DNA of 41,752 nucleotides, taken from assembly GCF_022347545.1 (NCBI RefSeq), contig NZ_JAKREW010000038.1, forward strand, positions 1 through 41,752, written 5' to 3'. A program made the position numbers and the translations under genes. Of this stretch, positions 9,401 to 16,946 are shown one piece after another (positions within the stretch are counted from its first letter, which is position 1; every line of letters begins with the position of its first letter). Origin of the DNA: Terribium retamae. Lineage in GTDB: Bacteria; Pseudomonadota; Alphaproteobacteria; Rhizobiales; Rhizobiaceae. Under the pieces are notes generated by a model. It was not told the DNA's origin and did no database searches. It was given only the letters and a program-made list of their open reading frames with translations.

Positions 9401-9948
9401 CCGTAGTCGATCAGTTCCTGCACACCGGCGGGATTGAGGACGGGAATCATAGCGTCGACGAACGCGAATTCCGTAGCGTGCGCATTGGTGGACGATTCGG
9501 CGTTGTGGTCGTCACCCATCAGGGCCAGGACACCACCGTGCCTGGAAGAACCGGCAAGATTGGCATGGCGGAACACGTCGCCGGACCGATCCACGCCCGG
9601 CCCCTTCCCATACCAGACCGAGAAGACACCATCGTGCCAGCCCTCACCCAACAGTTCAGCCTGTTGCGAGCCCCAGCAGGCCGTCGCGGCCAGCTCTTCA
9701 TTGAGGCCCGGCTGGAAGACGATATCGGCGGCAGAAAGTTGTGCCTTGGCCCGCCAGAGTTGCTGATCCAGCCCACCGAGTGGCGAGCCGCGATAGCCCG
9801 AGACAAAACCCGCGGTGTTGAGGCCGGCCAGCCGGTCGCGCTCGCGTTGCATAAGGAGCATGCGCACGACCGCTTGTGCGCCCGACAGAAAAACACGTTC
9901 CTTGGAGAGATCGAATTTATCGTCGAGCGAAACGTCGTGCAGCGTCAT
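6478..9948 (-). CDS. Fused indolepyruvate:ferredoxin oxidoreductase (IorAB-type)
   Basis: A 1156-residue thiamine-pyrophosphate enzyme that oxidatively decarboxylates aryl- or other 2-oxoacids to acyl-CoA and passes electrons to ferredoxin. The pyrimidine-binding half is N-terminal (SGYRGSPLGGLD), the TPP site includes AMGGEGAQWVGQAPF, and an iron-sulfur segment has CEGCGDCGVQSSC followed by CNKDFSCLSGFCP. The gamma/IorB-like domain (GVGGTGVVTVGAILG, MAGLAQKGGSVFTHVR) follows. All parts sit in one chain, the usual form in alpha- and betaproteobacteria. I start at ATG 9948 (GGAAGG just upstream); an in-frame GTG at 9984 is possible. It lies downstream of the FAD oxidoreductase gene, so 2-oxoacids from amino-acid oxidation may be its substrates. 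Exact substrate is not shown by sequence. Confidence 0.9.
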   Translation of the reverse strand: MTLHDVSLDDKFDLSKERVFLSGAQAVVRMLLMQRERDRLAGLNTAGFVSGYRGSPLGGLDQQLWRAKAQLSAADIVFQPGLNEELAATACWGSQQAELLGEGWHDGVFSVWYGKGPGVDRSGDVFRHANLAGSSRHGGVLALMGDDHNAESSTNAHATEFAFVDAMIPVLNPAGVQELIDYGLLGFAMSRFAGTWTAIKCVKDNIESTASVEVSLDRLSIVIPEFEMPAGGLNIRNELDQLGQEARLHEGKRAAMAAFIRENGLNRIVYSGGRKPKLGIVTVGKSYLDVRQALEDIGIDEAAANRLGIRLFKVGCPWPLDFQHVADFARGLEAIVVVEEKRSLIEVQMRENLYGTANQPSIVGKKDERGDWLFPAKGALDPNEIAIALGDRIIRTIGPSEEITQRISKLKQFQAMLADTKDIGSRTPFFCSGCPHNSSTKVPDGSIAAAGIGCHFMALWMDRSTVGFTAMGGEGAQWVGQAPFSKRDHIFQNLGDGTYNHSGTLALRFALSSGTNITYKILYNDAVAMTGGQPHEGGLTVDMIARQVRAEGVDRIAVVTDEPDKYAGRAEFPAGVTIDHRDELDRVQRELREVRGVSVLLYDQTCAAEKRRRRKRGTFPDPDKRVFINELVCEGCGDCGVQSSCVSIQPVETEFGRKRKIDQSSCNKDFSCLSGFCPSFVTVHGAKVRKASGVAGEVDPLEGVPQPSAFPLGKDGWAAIIDGVGGTGVVTVGAILGMAAHLEGKGCGMIDMAGLAQKGGSVFTHVRVARTPDDIHTIRVSAGKADLILGCDLVVSGAKKVLGAVREGHTIFVANTAEVMPGEFTRSADFSLPTERLKKAIRQASGEENAHFFDATRTAAALFGNSLGANMFMLGFAFQHGGLPLSAEAVEKAIELNGEAVAMNVAAFRWGRRAAHDPDFVRGQVERQVKGTQPIAETLDEIIARRVTFLTAYQNAAYGKRYSDRIAAMRAAENRAIPGSTVVTEATARSLFKLMAIKDEYEVARLYTDGSFMRSLSQQFESYAGLEFHLAPPILGRRDAGGKARKSSFGPWMMKAFRMLAVLKGLRGSAFDPFGYTAERRGERQLLKQFEEDLDLIARSLNPGRVEAAAALASLPSMVRGYGHVKHAAIARAAGERTRLIKRLHETEEVRLQAAE

Positions 9949-10102
9949 TGTACCTTCCCGTGCGAAGCCGTTCGGATTCGCCACATCGACCTGGATCGGC
10001 GGGCAGTCTTTCCACCTCGACAGGTCACGTCAATTCAATTCGGCTGGATAGGCATCAACTTCGACATACGTCCATCGCGCTTTCGACCGCCGGGCGCAAT
10101 AT

Positions 10103-11299
10103 TCACCAGCCTGCGAAACGCTGCGGCCTGAGCCAGACTTGTGATGGGTTTCCATCGCCGGAGAACACCGCATCCACCAGCCAGCGCGCGGTTGCCGGCG
10201 CTGCATGCATGCCGATCGAACCCATGCCGCCGTGCAGGTAAAGACCATCGACCGCTGTACGCCCCGCCACCGGCAGCCCGTCCGACAACATAGGCCTGTT
10301 TCCCGGATAGACATTTTTCACCGCCGGCGAACCCAGCCCCGGGATCATTCGCAGCGCCCGGGCGGCGATGCGGCTGGGCATGTCGGTATTGCGCAGCAAA
10401 TCCCGGAAGGCCGGCTGCACGGACGCGCCCAGTCGGGCGTCGCCACCACGCATCGGGTTGAGGCAGATGGCTTCCACCCCTGACCTGTCGTCCTTCTGGG
10501 CCGCCACATCCGCCAATCCGTCCAGAGACAGACGGCCCAGTTGCTCCTGATCCGGCCAGGTCAACTCTTCGACGATCCAGGGCAATTCGAAATTCAGCTT
10601 GCCGAGTTGGATCAGCCAGCCACGCCCCGCCGTAAAAGGCAGGCCGGGCAGCGGACCGTCGCCGATTGTCCGACGCAGCATGTCTGACATCCAGAGGCCG
10701 TTGGCGATGAACACCATGTCGGCAGAAATAATGCCGTCGTCCGTCAGGACACCCTCTACCTTGCCACCGCGCGAAATGATCTGCGCCACCCGCAAGCCGG
10801 TCCTGAAGCAGGCGCCCGACAGGCGGGCCGCATGGGCAAAGGCGTGGGTGGCGCCCATCGGTTCCAGCGTCCATGCCCGCTCGACGAAGTAACCACCGGC
10901 AACGTTGAAACCGAGCCTCGGATAGTCTCGTGCCAGTTCGCCACCACTCACTTTCTCCATGCCGACACCAGCTTCACGATACCGCTGGGCGACGCCAGCC
11001 GTCTCTTCGAAACTTCCATCGTCTTCCGAGATCAGCAGATGACCGATCCGTCCGAATTCGAAGGGAACTGGACCGGAGGCTAGCTCCGCATAAATCTCCA
11101 CGCTCTTGTCCAGCATTTCGACCACCTCGTGCTGTGGCCCCGATAGCAGCGTTCCCGTGTTTCGCCCGGATGATTCCGCGGCGACGAGACTCTGTTCGAT
11201 CACCGTAACCGTCACTCCGCGCGCGACCAGTTCATACGCCAGCGTGCACCCCGCAATGCCGGCGCCGATGACGATCGCCGTGATCGTTCGTTGTGTCAT
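10103..11299 (-). CDS. FAD-dependent oxidoreductase, DAO (glycine/D-amino-acid oxidase) family
   Basis: A 398-residue flavoprotein with an N-terminal dinucleotide-binding motif GAGIAG at 12-17 after a beta strand, the ESSGRNTG segment typical of DAO-family FAD contacts, and the C-terminal YLHGGMGSIGMHAAPATARWLVD that closes the FAD site. Family members oxidise amines, sarcosine or amino acids. The ATG at 11299 has GGGGGAGG seven bases upstream; another ATG at 11304 runs at once into a stop. A palindromic GntR-type operator lies 22 bases upstream. The ferredoxin oxidoreductase gene follows after 154 bases with no obvious terminator, so the two may be co-transcribed. Substrate unknown. Confidence 0.88.
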   Translation of the reverse strand: MTQRTITAIVIGAGIAGCTLAYELVARGVTVTVIEQSLVAAESSGRNTGTLLSGPQHEVVEMLDKSVEIYAELASGPVPFEFGRIGHLLISEDDGSFEETAGVAQRYREAGVGMEKVSGGELARDYPRLGFNVAGGYFVERAWTLEPMGATHAFAHAARLSGACFRTGLRVAQIISRGGKVEGVLTDDGIISADMVFIANGLWMSDMLRRTIGDGPLPGLPFTAGRGWLIQLGKLNFELPWIVEELTWPDQEQLGRLSLDGLADVAAQKDDRSGVEAICLNPMRGGDARLGASVQPAFRDLLRNTDMPSRIAARALRMIPGLGSPAVKNVYPGNRPMLSDGLPVAGRTAVDGLYLHGGMGSIGMHAAPATARWLVDAVFSGDGNPSQVWLRPQRFAGW

Positions 11300-11320
11300 G
11301 TCATGTCCTCCCCCTTTTGG

Positions 11321-11340
11321 TATTCTCGTATACGAGTATA
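11321..11340. promoter_or_regulatory. Palindromic GntR/FadR-type operator
   Basis: The sequence TATTCTCGTATACGAGTATA has a perfect 12-bp core (CTCGTATACGAG) and TAT/ATA arms, with one mismatched pair between core and arms. The core contains TCGTATACGA, which fits the FadR-subfamily consensus TNGT-N(0-3)-ACNA. It lies between the divergent oxidoreductase gene (start 11299) and the GntR gene (start 11404), so the GntR protein probably controls both. Confidence 0.8.
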
Positions 11341-11403
11341 CAGATTCGATTTGACGAACAAGAGGCTTTGCTGCACGAGGAGTTGCTCAACCGGGATGGC
11401 TGC

Positions 11404-12081
11404 ATGGATAGGCTGGGTACGATCGGAAAAAGCAGAAGCGTGAGGCCGCAAACCGCGGCGGACGGGGTGACCGCAATTCTGCGCGAGGCCATCGCCACGG
11501 GCACTTTGGCGCCGGGAGCGGCGTTGCGGCAGGATGAACTCGCCAGGGAGTTCGGCGTCAGCCGGATGCCGGTTCGGGACGCGCTACGCTATCTCGAAGC
11601 CGAAGGTCTTGTCGCCATTCATCCAACACGAGGCGCGGTCGTTGCGGCAATGAATGCGGCCGATATCGCCGAGCTTTACGCATTGCGCGAACTGCTCGAA
11701 GCAGAAGCGCTAAGGCTTTCAATGCAAAAGCAGAATCCCGACAGCTTACGGTACGCCGCCGGCGTGATCGAACAGCTCGATCGGGAAACCGACGTGGGCC
11801 GCTGGGGGCAACTCAACCGCGAGTTCCACTTGGCTCTCTATCGCGATTGCGGCAACCGGCGCCTGCTGGATTTGATTGAAGCGCAGCACACCGCCGCCGA
11901 CCGTTACGTCCGCATCGTGCTCTCCAATCTCGACTATCGCGAACGGTCCCAGGACGAGCATCGCTCCATGCTGTTCGCCTGCATGCAGGGCGACGAAAAG
12001 GCTGCGGTCAGCCACTTGACCCGTCATTTCCGCGATGCCTGTACAGCCTTGCTTGATTACATGGCTTCGCGGGAGCGCTAG
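11404..12081 (+). CDS. GntR family (FadR/FCD) transcriptional regulator
   Basis: A 225-residue regulator. The winged helix (residues ~20-80) shows LREAIATGTLAPGAALRQDELAREFGVSRMPVRDALRYLEAEGLV, the standard GntR DNA-binding pattern. The rest is an FCD ligand domain with the metal-ligand pattern around NREFHLALYRD and SQDEHRSML. I start at ATG 11404 (MDRLG), since residues from the longer frame to 11293 overlap the operator and the divergent gene. It probably represses the divergent FAD oxidoreductase/ferredoxin oxidoreductase genes and itself through the palindrome at 11321-11340, with release by an organic-acid or amino-acid ligand. The ligand is not identifiable. Confidence 0.92.
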   Translation: MDRLGTIGKSRSVRPQTAADGVTAILREAIATGTLAPGAALRQDELAREFGVSRMPVRDALRYLEAEGLVAIHPTRGAVVAAMNAADIAELYALRELLEAEALRLSMQKQNPDSLRYAAGVIEQLDRETDVGRWGQLNREFHLALYRDCGNRRLLDLIEAQHTAADRYVRIVLSNLDYRERSQDEHRSMLFACMQGDEKAAVSHLTRHFRDACTALLDYMASRER

Positions 12082-12180
12082 AGCAATTCCAGGAAAAGTA
12101 CGCAGCGGTTTTCCGTCCGGAATTGCGAAAACAAGGAGTTGGAGCATTGGAGGCGATTCAGTTTTCGCTGGGAATGCTCT
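12081..12180. repeat. Rhizobial-type double-palindrome intergenic element
   Basis: Two adjacent imperfect hairpins fill the gap after the GntR gene. The first pairs GCAATTCC (12083-12090) with GGAATTGC (12119-12126), with an inner GGAAAA/TTTTCC stem. The second pairs GAGCATT (12142-12148) with AATGCTC (12173-12179). The pattern GAGCAATTCCAGGAAAAGT followed by GCGGTTTTCCGTCCGGAATTGC resembles the widely dispersed RIME-like elements of Mesorhizobium and relatives. It may also serve as a terminator between the two convergent genes. Confidence 0.7.
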
Positions 12181-12184
12181 GAGG

Positions 12185-12727
12185 TCAGGCTTTCGGGCAG
12201 GCCGGCTTTTCTGCGCCCGGCAACCTGCCATCCGGGTGACCGGCCAGTTCCGGATTGAGCTCATAGACGGGACCCGTCACCAGGGGTCTGTCCGGCAGTA
12301 CGCTCTGATCCTGCGTGGACATCAGCGTCGTTTGCAAGGTCTGCAACAGCTTGCCGCCAGCGTCTTCGATCCGGATGGTGACCGCATAGGGCCGGTCCTT
12401 CACCACACAGGTCAGCGGCGGGCTGGTCAGCGTGACATGCTTAAGCTTCGGCCAGATCGGCTGGTTCACGACAAAGGGAGCGCCGCCTGCCGGGTTGTCG
12501 AATGTTGCGACCGCTACCTGCCCCTCTTCCATCGGCCGGAGCGGGTTCAGCGTGACGACATAGGTGGCGCGGGCCAAACGGTAGTTGAACTCGAAGAGCC
12601 GACCGGACACTCGGAAATAGTCGCCCTCCTCCGACTGCCGGCAGGCGCTCACTGTGGCTGCGGCCAACAATGCCGTTGCCAACGCTATCGCCCGGAACGG
12701 ACTTGCCAAAGGCCTAGCCTCAGTCAC
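12185..12727 (-). CDS. Putative lipoprotein of unknown function
   Basis: A 180-residue protein, taken from the GTG at 12727. The N-terminus (ARPLASPFRAIALATALLAAATVSAC) looks like a lipoprotein signal ending in the lipobox VSAC, so the mature protein would be lipid-anchored through that cysteine. The remainder is beta-rich, with a CVVKDRPYAVTIRIEDAGGK stretch, and I recognise no family. The GTG overlaps the end of the CGNR gene (stop at 12722-12720), so the two are coupled. A reading frame continues upstream to 12805, but it would bury the signal peptide. Confidence 0.65.
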   Translation of the reverse strand: MTEARPLASPFRAIALATALLAAATVSACRQSEEGDYFRVSGRLFEFNYRLARATYVVTLNPLRPMEEGQVAVATFDNPAGGAPFVVNQPIWPKLKHVTLTSPPLTCVVKDRPYAVTIRIEDAGGKLLQTLQTTLMSTQDQSVLPDRPLVTGPVYELNPELAGHPDGRLPGAEKPACPKA

Positions 12728-13325
12728 GACTGACCTCCCGAACAGCTTTGCGGCGCTGATAGTGGCGGCTGGCCTTGCGACGGTTGCCGCATACTGCCAT
12801 GTCACACCATAGCCGGCTGGAATTGCGGCTGCGATCCAAAAACAGCCAGCGGCAATTGCCGCATATCCGCAAACGACGCGTATCGCCGCCTAGCAATGAC
12901 GTCGCGGAAACAGCAAGTGCCGCCTCGAAAGCAAGCGGAGTAGCAGGATCGCCAAATGGCCTTTCCGCACCTCCAAGCCGTTCTGCGCTTGCAGTGAAAC
13001 CCTTGCTGCAAGCCTTGAGAAAAACGGACAGGTGCCCGGTGTTGAAAGCCCCTGCCGGAACAGCATCCCGAAAAAGTCGGTCGGTCGCTTCGCGGATTTC
13101 CAGCACGACCGGCGCTATCTTCTCGGCGTCGTCCACTTTCAGGCGCCGGCCACCCAGTTCCTCACTTCGGAACATGCTTGCCGCTTCGGCGAAACGGGTA
13201 ATCTCGGCCCGGTCTTCGAAACGATCGAAATTGCGCTCGGGATCGCCTCGCAACACCACCGTATTGGCGGTATCGAGCGCGAGTGCGCCACCAGCGAAAC
13301 GGTGTTGGATCCAGGAAACGGCCAT
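12720..13325 (-). CDS. CGNR zinc-finger / ABATE-domain protein, likely regulator
   Basis: A 201-residue protein. The N-terminal ~130 residues match the ABATE region (FAGGALALDTANTVV at the start). The C-terminus is a CGNR zinc finger: CGNCRWLFLDRSRNSSRLWC followed by DMAVCGNRRKASRHYQRRK, with four zinc-binding cysteines and the CGNR signature. These proteins are thought to be stress- or ligand-linked transcriptional regulators. It is divergent from the LivH-like permease gene with an inverted repeat between them, and its 3' end overlaps the lipoprotein gene. Start at ATG 13325. Confidence 0.9.
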   Translation of the reverse strand: MAVSWIQHRFAGGALALDTANTVVLRGDPERNFDRFEDRAEITRFAEAASMFRSEELGGRRLKVDDAEKIAPVVLEIREATDRLFRDAVPAGAFNTGHLSVFLKACSKGFTASAERLGGAERPFGDPATPLAFEAALAVSATSLLGGDTRRLRICGNCRWLFLDRSRNSSRLWCDMAVCGNRRKASRHYQRRKAVREVSRD

Positions 13326-13332
13326 AGTGAAA

Positions 13333-13364
13333 TCTAACCACTAATATGCATTTGACAAGTTAGA
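13333..13364. promoter_or_regulatory. Inverted repeat between CGNR gene and permease
   Basis: TCTAAC (13333-13338) and GTTAGA (13359-13364) face each other in the 93-base divergent region, with TTGACA (a possible rightward -35 element) inside. It is a candidate operator for the CGNR protein. Confidence 0.35.
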
Positions 13365-13418
13365 ATCGACGCGGCAGCCTGCTCCCACCTCGGGATGGTC
13401 CGTGGCCAGCGGCTCGAC

Positions 13419-14324
13419 ATGCTTTACTTTTTTCAGCAGGTTCTGAACGGACTGCATTCAGGCGCGCTCTACGCGCTCCTAGCCTTTGGCTACGCGCTGA
13501 CCAACGGCATTCTACACCGCACCAATCTTGCCTACGGGGCGCTGTTTGCCTTCTGCGGACAAACGCTGATCCTGGCAGCAGTGTTCGGTTACCAGGTCCT
13601 GTGGCTGACGCTGCCGGCGTCCATCCTGTTTGGGACGGTGATGGCTTTCGCCTATGCTGCCCTTGCCAGCCATCTGCTGGCCCGATGGCTGTTCGAACCG
13701 CTGGCAGATCGCTCGCCCAATACAATCGCGGCTGCGACACTCGGCGTTGCTTTGATCCTCACAGAACTGGCACGCATCGCAGCCGACACACACGACCTTT
13801 GGCTACAGCCGATACTCGGCACGCCGATCGTCTTTGCCGAGACACATGGCTTCAAGGCGACACTGACCGTCATTCAGCTCGTGAACTGCGCTGTCGTCGC
13901 ACTTGTCCTCATCGCCGGTTCGCTCGTCCTGGCACGCTCCCGGTTCGGCCGGCTATGGCGCGCGGTTTCCGATGATCCGCACGCTGCCGCCATGTGCGGA
14001 ACCGACGTGCACAAGGTTTTTCGTACCTCCGTCGTGGCTGGCGGGCTTTGTGCGGCATCAGCCGGCGTCCTCGCATCTCTCTACTATGGCAATCTCGGCT
14101 TCGGCGCCGGTATGATCTATGGCCTGAAAGTGCTGTTCGTCACAGCTGTCGGCGGTTATCTCTCGCCGCAACGCGCGGCAGCCGGCGGCATGGCTTTCGG
14201 CTTGGCCGAATCGTTGTGGACCGGCTATTTCGTGGCCGAATGGCGCGACGCCTGGATGTTCCTCTTTCTGGTTGCGATTCTGGTCCTCGCCGGAGCTGGC
14301 CGAGACGAACGCCAGCGGGTTTGA
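13419..14324 (+). CDS. Orphan branched-chain amino acid-type ABC permease (LivH-like)
   Basis: A 301-residue integral membrane protein of the LivH/LivM permease family. It starts MLYFFQQVLNGLHSGALYAL, which is the typical LivH beginning (QQ.LNG...G..YAL.A.G), and has about eight hydrophobic helices. The cytoplasmic EAA-like loop is RFGRLWRAVSDDPHAAAMCGTD, the ATPase-contact region. LivH normally works with LivM, LivF, LivG and a periplasmic binding protein, but none of them is nearby. It may share subunits encoded elsewhere. I use ATG 13419 rather than the GTG/ATG further upstream, because homologues start at this methionine. Probably regulated by the divergent CGNR protein. Confidence 0.82.
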   Translation: MLYFFQQVLNGLHSGALYALLAFGYALTNGILHRTNLAYGALFAFCGQTLILAAVFGYQVLWLTLPASILFGTVMAFAYAALASHLLARWLFEPLADRSPNTIAAATLGVALILTELARIAADTHDLWLQPILGTPIVFAETHGFKATLTVIQLVNCAVVALVLIAGSLVLARSRFGRLWRAVSDDPHAAAMCGTDVHKVFRTSVVAGGLCAASAGVLASLYYGNLGFGAGMIYGLKVLFVTAVGGYLSPQRAAAGGMAFGLAESLWTGYFVAEWRDAWMFLFLVAILVLAGAGRDERQRV

Positions 14325-14406
14325 TTTCATTAAACTTTCGTCGCATGTCGCCACTCGACGCCTGCGAAAACTGGGGGCTGGCATAATTCCGCCTCACAAC
14401 GGCAAG

Positions 14407-14421
14407 GGGTCATGTTGACCC
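14407..14421. promoter_or_regulatory. Palindrome upstream of dctQ
   Basis: GGGTCA-TGT-TGACCC is a perfect 6-3-6 inverted repeat about 87 bases upstream of the dctQ start. It could be an operator for the TRAP genes, but no adjacent regulator is apparent. Confidence 0.3.
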
Positions 14422-14507
14422 ACGAGCCAGGACGCAGCATACCGTTGGTCCACGCAGGTGCGGCGCAAAAAGGGGAGCAGCACGCCCTGCCCATCAGGGA
14501 GGTTTAT

Positions 14508-15092
14508 ATGGAAGGGCTTCTGGCTCTGTCCCGAGGTGTTGATCGTCTCAACGAATTCATCGGAAAATGGGTATCCTGGCTGATCCTGGTCTCGATCCTG
14601 GTCAGCGCCGGCAATGCGATCATCCGCAAGGTGTTCAACGTCTCGTCCAACGCCTGGCTCGAGCTGCAATGGTACCTGTTCGGCGCCGCCTTCATGCTGG
14701 CGGCCGCCTATACGCTCAAGCAGAACGAGCACATCCGGATCGACATCGTCTACGGGATGTGGTCGCGCCGCGTTCAGCACTGGATCGACTTGATCGGCCA
14801 CCTCTTCTTCCTGATGCCGTTCGTGCTTCTGATGGTCTACATGTTCGTGCCCTTCACCCTGCACTCCTTTCAGTCAGGGGAGGTTTCGACGAATTCCGGC
14901 GGCCTGATCATTTGGCCCGCCAAGGCCATCCTGCTGGTCGGATTTTTCCTTCTGGCGCTTCAGGGCATCTCGGAGATCATCAAGAAGATCGCCATCATGC
15001 GCGGCGACATTGAAGACCCCAATCCATTCATATCCGTCCATGAACAGGCTGAACTCGAAGGCAAGGCACTCGCAGAAGAGGTGCGCTCGTGA
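14508..15092 (+). CDS. dctQ: TRAP transporter small membrane subunit
   Basis: A 194-residue protein with four transmembrane helices, including the conserved NAWLELQWYLFGAAFMLAAAYTLKQNEHIRID segment of DctQ and a C-terminal acidic/polar tail. DctQ pairs with DctM to form the membrane part of a sodium-driven TRAP transporter. The ATG at 14508 has a strong AGGGAGG ribosome-binding site, so I reject the longer frame from 14412. The stop overlaps the GTG of dctM (GTGA). The binding-protein genes lie downstream on the opposite strand. Confidence 0.93.
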   Translation: MEGLLALSRGVDRLNEFIGKWVSWLILVSILVSAGNAIIRKVFNVSSNAWLELQWYLFGAAFMLAAAYTLKQNEHIRIDIVYGMWSRRVQHWIDLIGHLFFLMPFVLLMVYMFVPFTLHSFQSGEVSTNSGGLIIWPAKAILLVGFFLLALQGISEIIKKIAIMRGDIEDPNPFISVHEQAELEGKALAEEVRS

Positions 15093-16879
15093 TCGAGTTC
15101 ATCGCGCAGAACATGGCGCCGATCATGTTCGCTTCGCTGATCGTTTTCCTGCTCTTCGGTTATCCGGTCGCCTTTTCGCTGGCAGCAACCGGCCTCGCTT
15201 TCTTCGCCATCGGCGTGGAGCTGGCTCCCTTCTCCGGCGGTTCGATCAACCTGTCCTGGCCACTGCTCTGGGCACTGCCGGAGAACTTCTACGGCAACAG
15301 GGTGATGTCGAACGATGTGCTGCTGGCCATCCCGTTCTTCACCTTCATGGGCATCGTGCTGGAACGTTCCGGCATGGCGGAGGATCTGCTCGATACGGTC
15401 GGTCAGCTGTTCGGCCCGATCCGCGGCGGCCTCGCCTATGCCGTCATCTTCGTCGGTGCGCTGCTCGCCGCCACAACGGGCGTGGTTGCCGCCTCCGTTA
15501 TCGCCATGGGCCTGATCTCGCTGCCGATCATGCTGCGCTACGGCTACGATCGCCGCGTTGCCTCCGGCGTCATTGCTGCATCGGGCACACTGGCGCAGAT
15601 TATTCCGCCGTCGCTTGTGCTGATCGTGCTTGCCGATCAGCTCGGGCGTTCAGTGGGCGACATGTATGCCGGCGCGTTGATCCCCGGGCTCGTGCTGACC
15701 GGTATCTACATGAGCTACATACTGGTGATGTCGATCATCCGGCCGAATTCGATGCCGGCACTGCCGCTTGAAGCGCGCACGCTCGGCCAGGGTGTCTGGT
15801 CGCTGGTCGTGGCTCTACTGGCGGCCGGCGCGATCGGCTACTTCGCCTATCGCTATCTCGAGCCAACCCAAGGCGCGAATGCGGACATCCTCGCCGCCAC
15901 CCTCGCGGTCATCGTAGTCTATATCGTTGCCGTCGCCGACAAGATGCTCGGCTTAAACGTGATGTCCAGGTTGGCGCAACAGGTGGTGATCGTACTGATC
16001 CCGCCGCTGGCGCTGATCTTTCTGGTTCTCGGCACCATCTTCCTCGGCATCGCCACGCCGACGGAGGGCGGCGCCATGGGTGCGGTCGGTGCACTGGTCA
16101 TGGCGGGGCTGAAGGGGCGGCTGACGCTCGACGTCATCAAACAGGCCCTCGCCTCGACGACCCGGCTGTCATCCTTTGTGCTGTTCATCCTGATCGGCGC
16201 GCGCGTCTTCTCGCTGACCTTCTATGGCGTCAACGGTCATCTGTGGGTCGAGCACCTGCTGGTTTCATTGCCCGGAGGCGAACTCGGCTTCCTGATCGTC
16301 GTCAACATCCTTGTCTTCGTTCTGGCCTTCTTCCTCGATTTCTTCGAACTGGCCTTCATCATCGTGCCGCTACTCGCACCAGCGGCGGACAAGCTCGGAA
16401 TCGACCTCGTGTGGTTCGGTGTGCTGCTAGGCGTCAACATGCAGACGTCCTTCATGCATCCGCCCTTCGGTTTTGCGCTGTTCTATCTGCGTTCGGTGGC
16501 TGCGCGCGTGCCCTATCTGGACCGCATCACCGGAAAGCAGATTGCTCCGGTAACAACGGGACAGATTTACTGGGGCGCGGTGCCATTCGTCTGCATCCAG
16601 GTGCTGATGATCGGCCTGACCATCGCCTTTCCGCAGATGGTCATGCACTACAAGGGCGCCACCGTCGATCCGAGCACGATCGAGATCAAGGTTCCGGAAC
16701 TGCCCGGCATGGGCCTGTCCCCGCTCGGCTCGCCTCCCGCCGATGGCGGGGCGACGCCCGCGCAACCAGCAGCCCCTGGTACGGATTTGTCGCAACCGCC
16801 CAATTTCGGCGGCGATCAGCCAAACCAGCAACCGGCGCCGTCGACGCCAGATCTTTCGAAGCCACCCAGCTTCAATTGA
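15089..16879 (+). CDS. dctM: TRAP transporter large membrane subunit
   Basis: A 596-residue permease, longer than the usual ~430. Visible are FLLFGYPVAFSLAATGL, AIPFFTFMGIVLERSGMAEDLL, the ASGTLAQIIPPSLVLIVLAD motif, a second half with GIATPTEGGAMGAVGAL, and LGVNMQTSFMHPPFGFALFYLR. The extra length comes from a central insertion with further hydrophobic helices (residues ~225-300) and a Pro/Ala/Gln-rich C-terminal tail after about 545. This large-DctM form commonly goes with TakP-like binding proteins. The start is a GTG overlapping the dctQ stop. It ends just before a bidirectional terminator. Confidence 0.95.
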   Translation: MIEFIAQNMAPIMFASLIVFLLFGYPVAFSLAATGLAFFAIGVELAPFSGGSINLSWPLLWALPENFYGNRVMSNDVLLAIPFFTFMGIVLERSGMAEDLLDTVGQLFGPIRGGLAYAVIFVGALLAATTGVVAASVIAMGLISLPIMLRYGYDRRVASGVIAASGTLAQIIPPSLVLIVLADQLGRSVGDMYAGALIPGLVLTGIYMSYILVMSIIRPNSMPALPLEARTLGQGVWSLVVALLAAGAIGYFAYRYLEPTQGANADILAATLAVIVVYIVAVADKMLGLNVMSRLAQQVVIVLIPPLALIFLVLGTIFLGIATPTEGGAMGAVGALVMAGLKGRLTLDVIKQALASTTRLSSFVLFILIGARVFSLTFYGVNGHLWVEHLLVSLPGGELGFLIVVNILVFVLAFFLDFFELAFIIVPLLAPAADKLGIDLVWFGVLLGVNMQTSFMHPPFGFALFYLRSVAARVPYLDRITGKQIAPVTTGQIYWGAVPFVCIQVLMIGLTIAFPQMVMHYKGATVDPSTIEIKVPELPGMGLSPLGSPPADGGATPAQPAAPGTDLSQPPNFGGDQPNQQPAPSTPDLSKPPSFN

Positions 16880-16896
16880 CCCAACCGAGCAGCCAC

Positions 16897-16934
16897 ACAA
16901 AACAACCCCGGAGCGTACTCCGGGGTTGTTTTGT
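16897..16934. terminator. Bidirectional intrinsic terminator
   Basis: A perfect 17-bp stem (ACAAAACAACCCCGGAG with its complement) around a CGTA loop, flanked by A-rich left and T-rich right arms, so it can act in both directions. It lies between the ends of dctM (16879) and the first dctP gene (16947), serving both convergent units. Confidence 0.9.
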
Positions 16935-16946
16935 TCCAAAGGGCTA

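Noticed and set aside
10030..10102. Possible small gene between the two oxidoreductase genes
   Set aside because: Short ATG frames here stop after a few codons and lack ribosome-binding sites.
14379..14393. TGGCATAATTCCGCC as a sigma54 promoter for dctQM
   Set aside because: The GG and GC elements are nine rather than ten bases apart, the TTGC element is poor, and no sigma54 activator gene is nearby.
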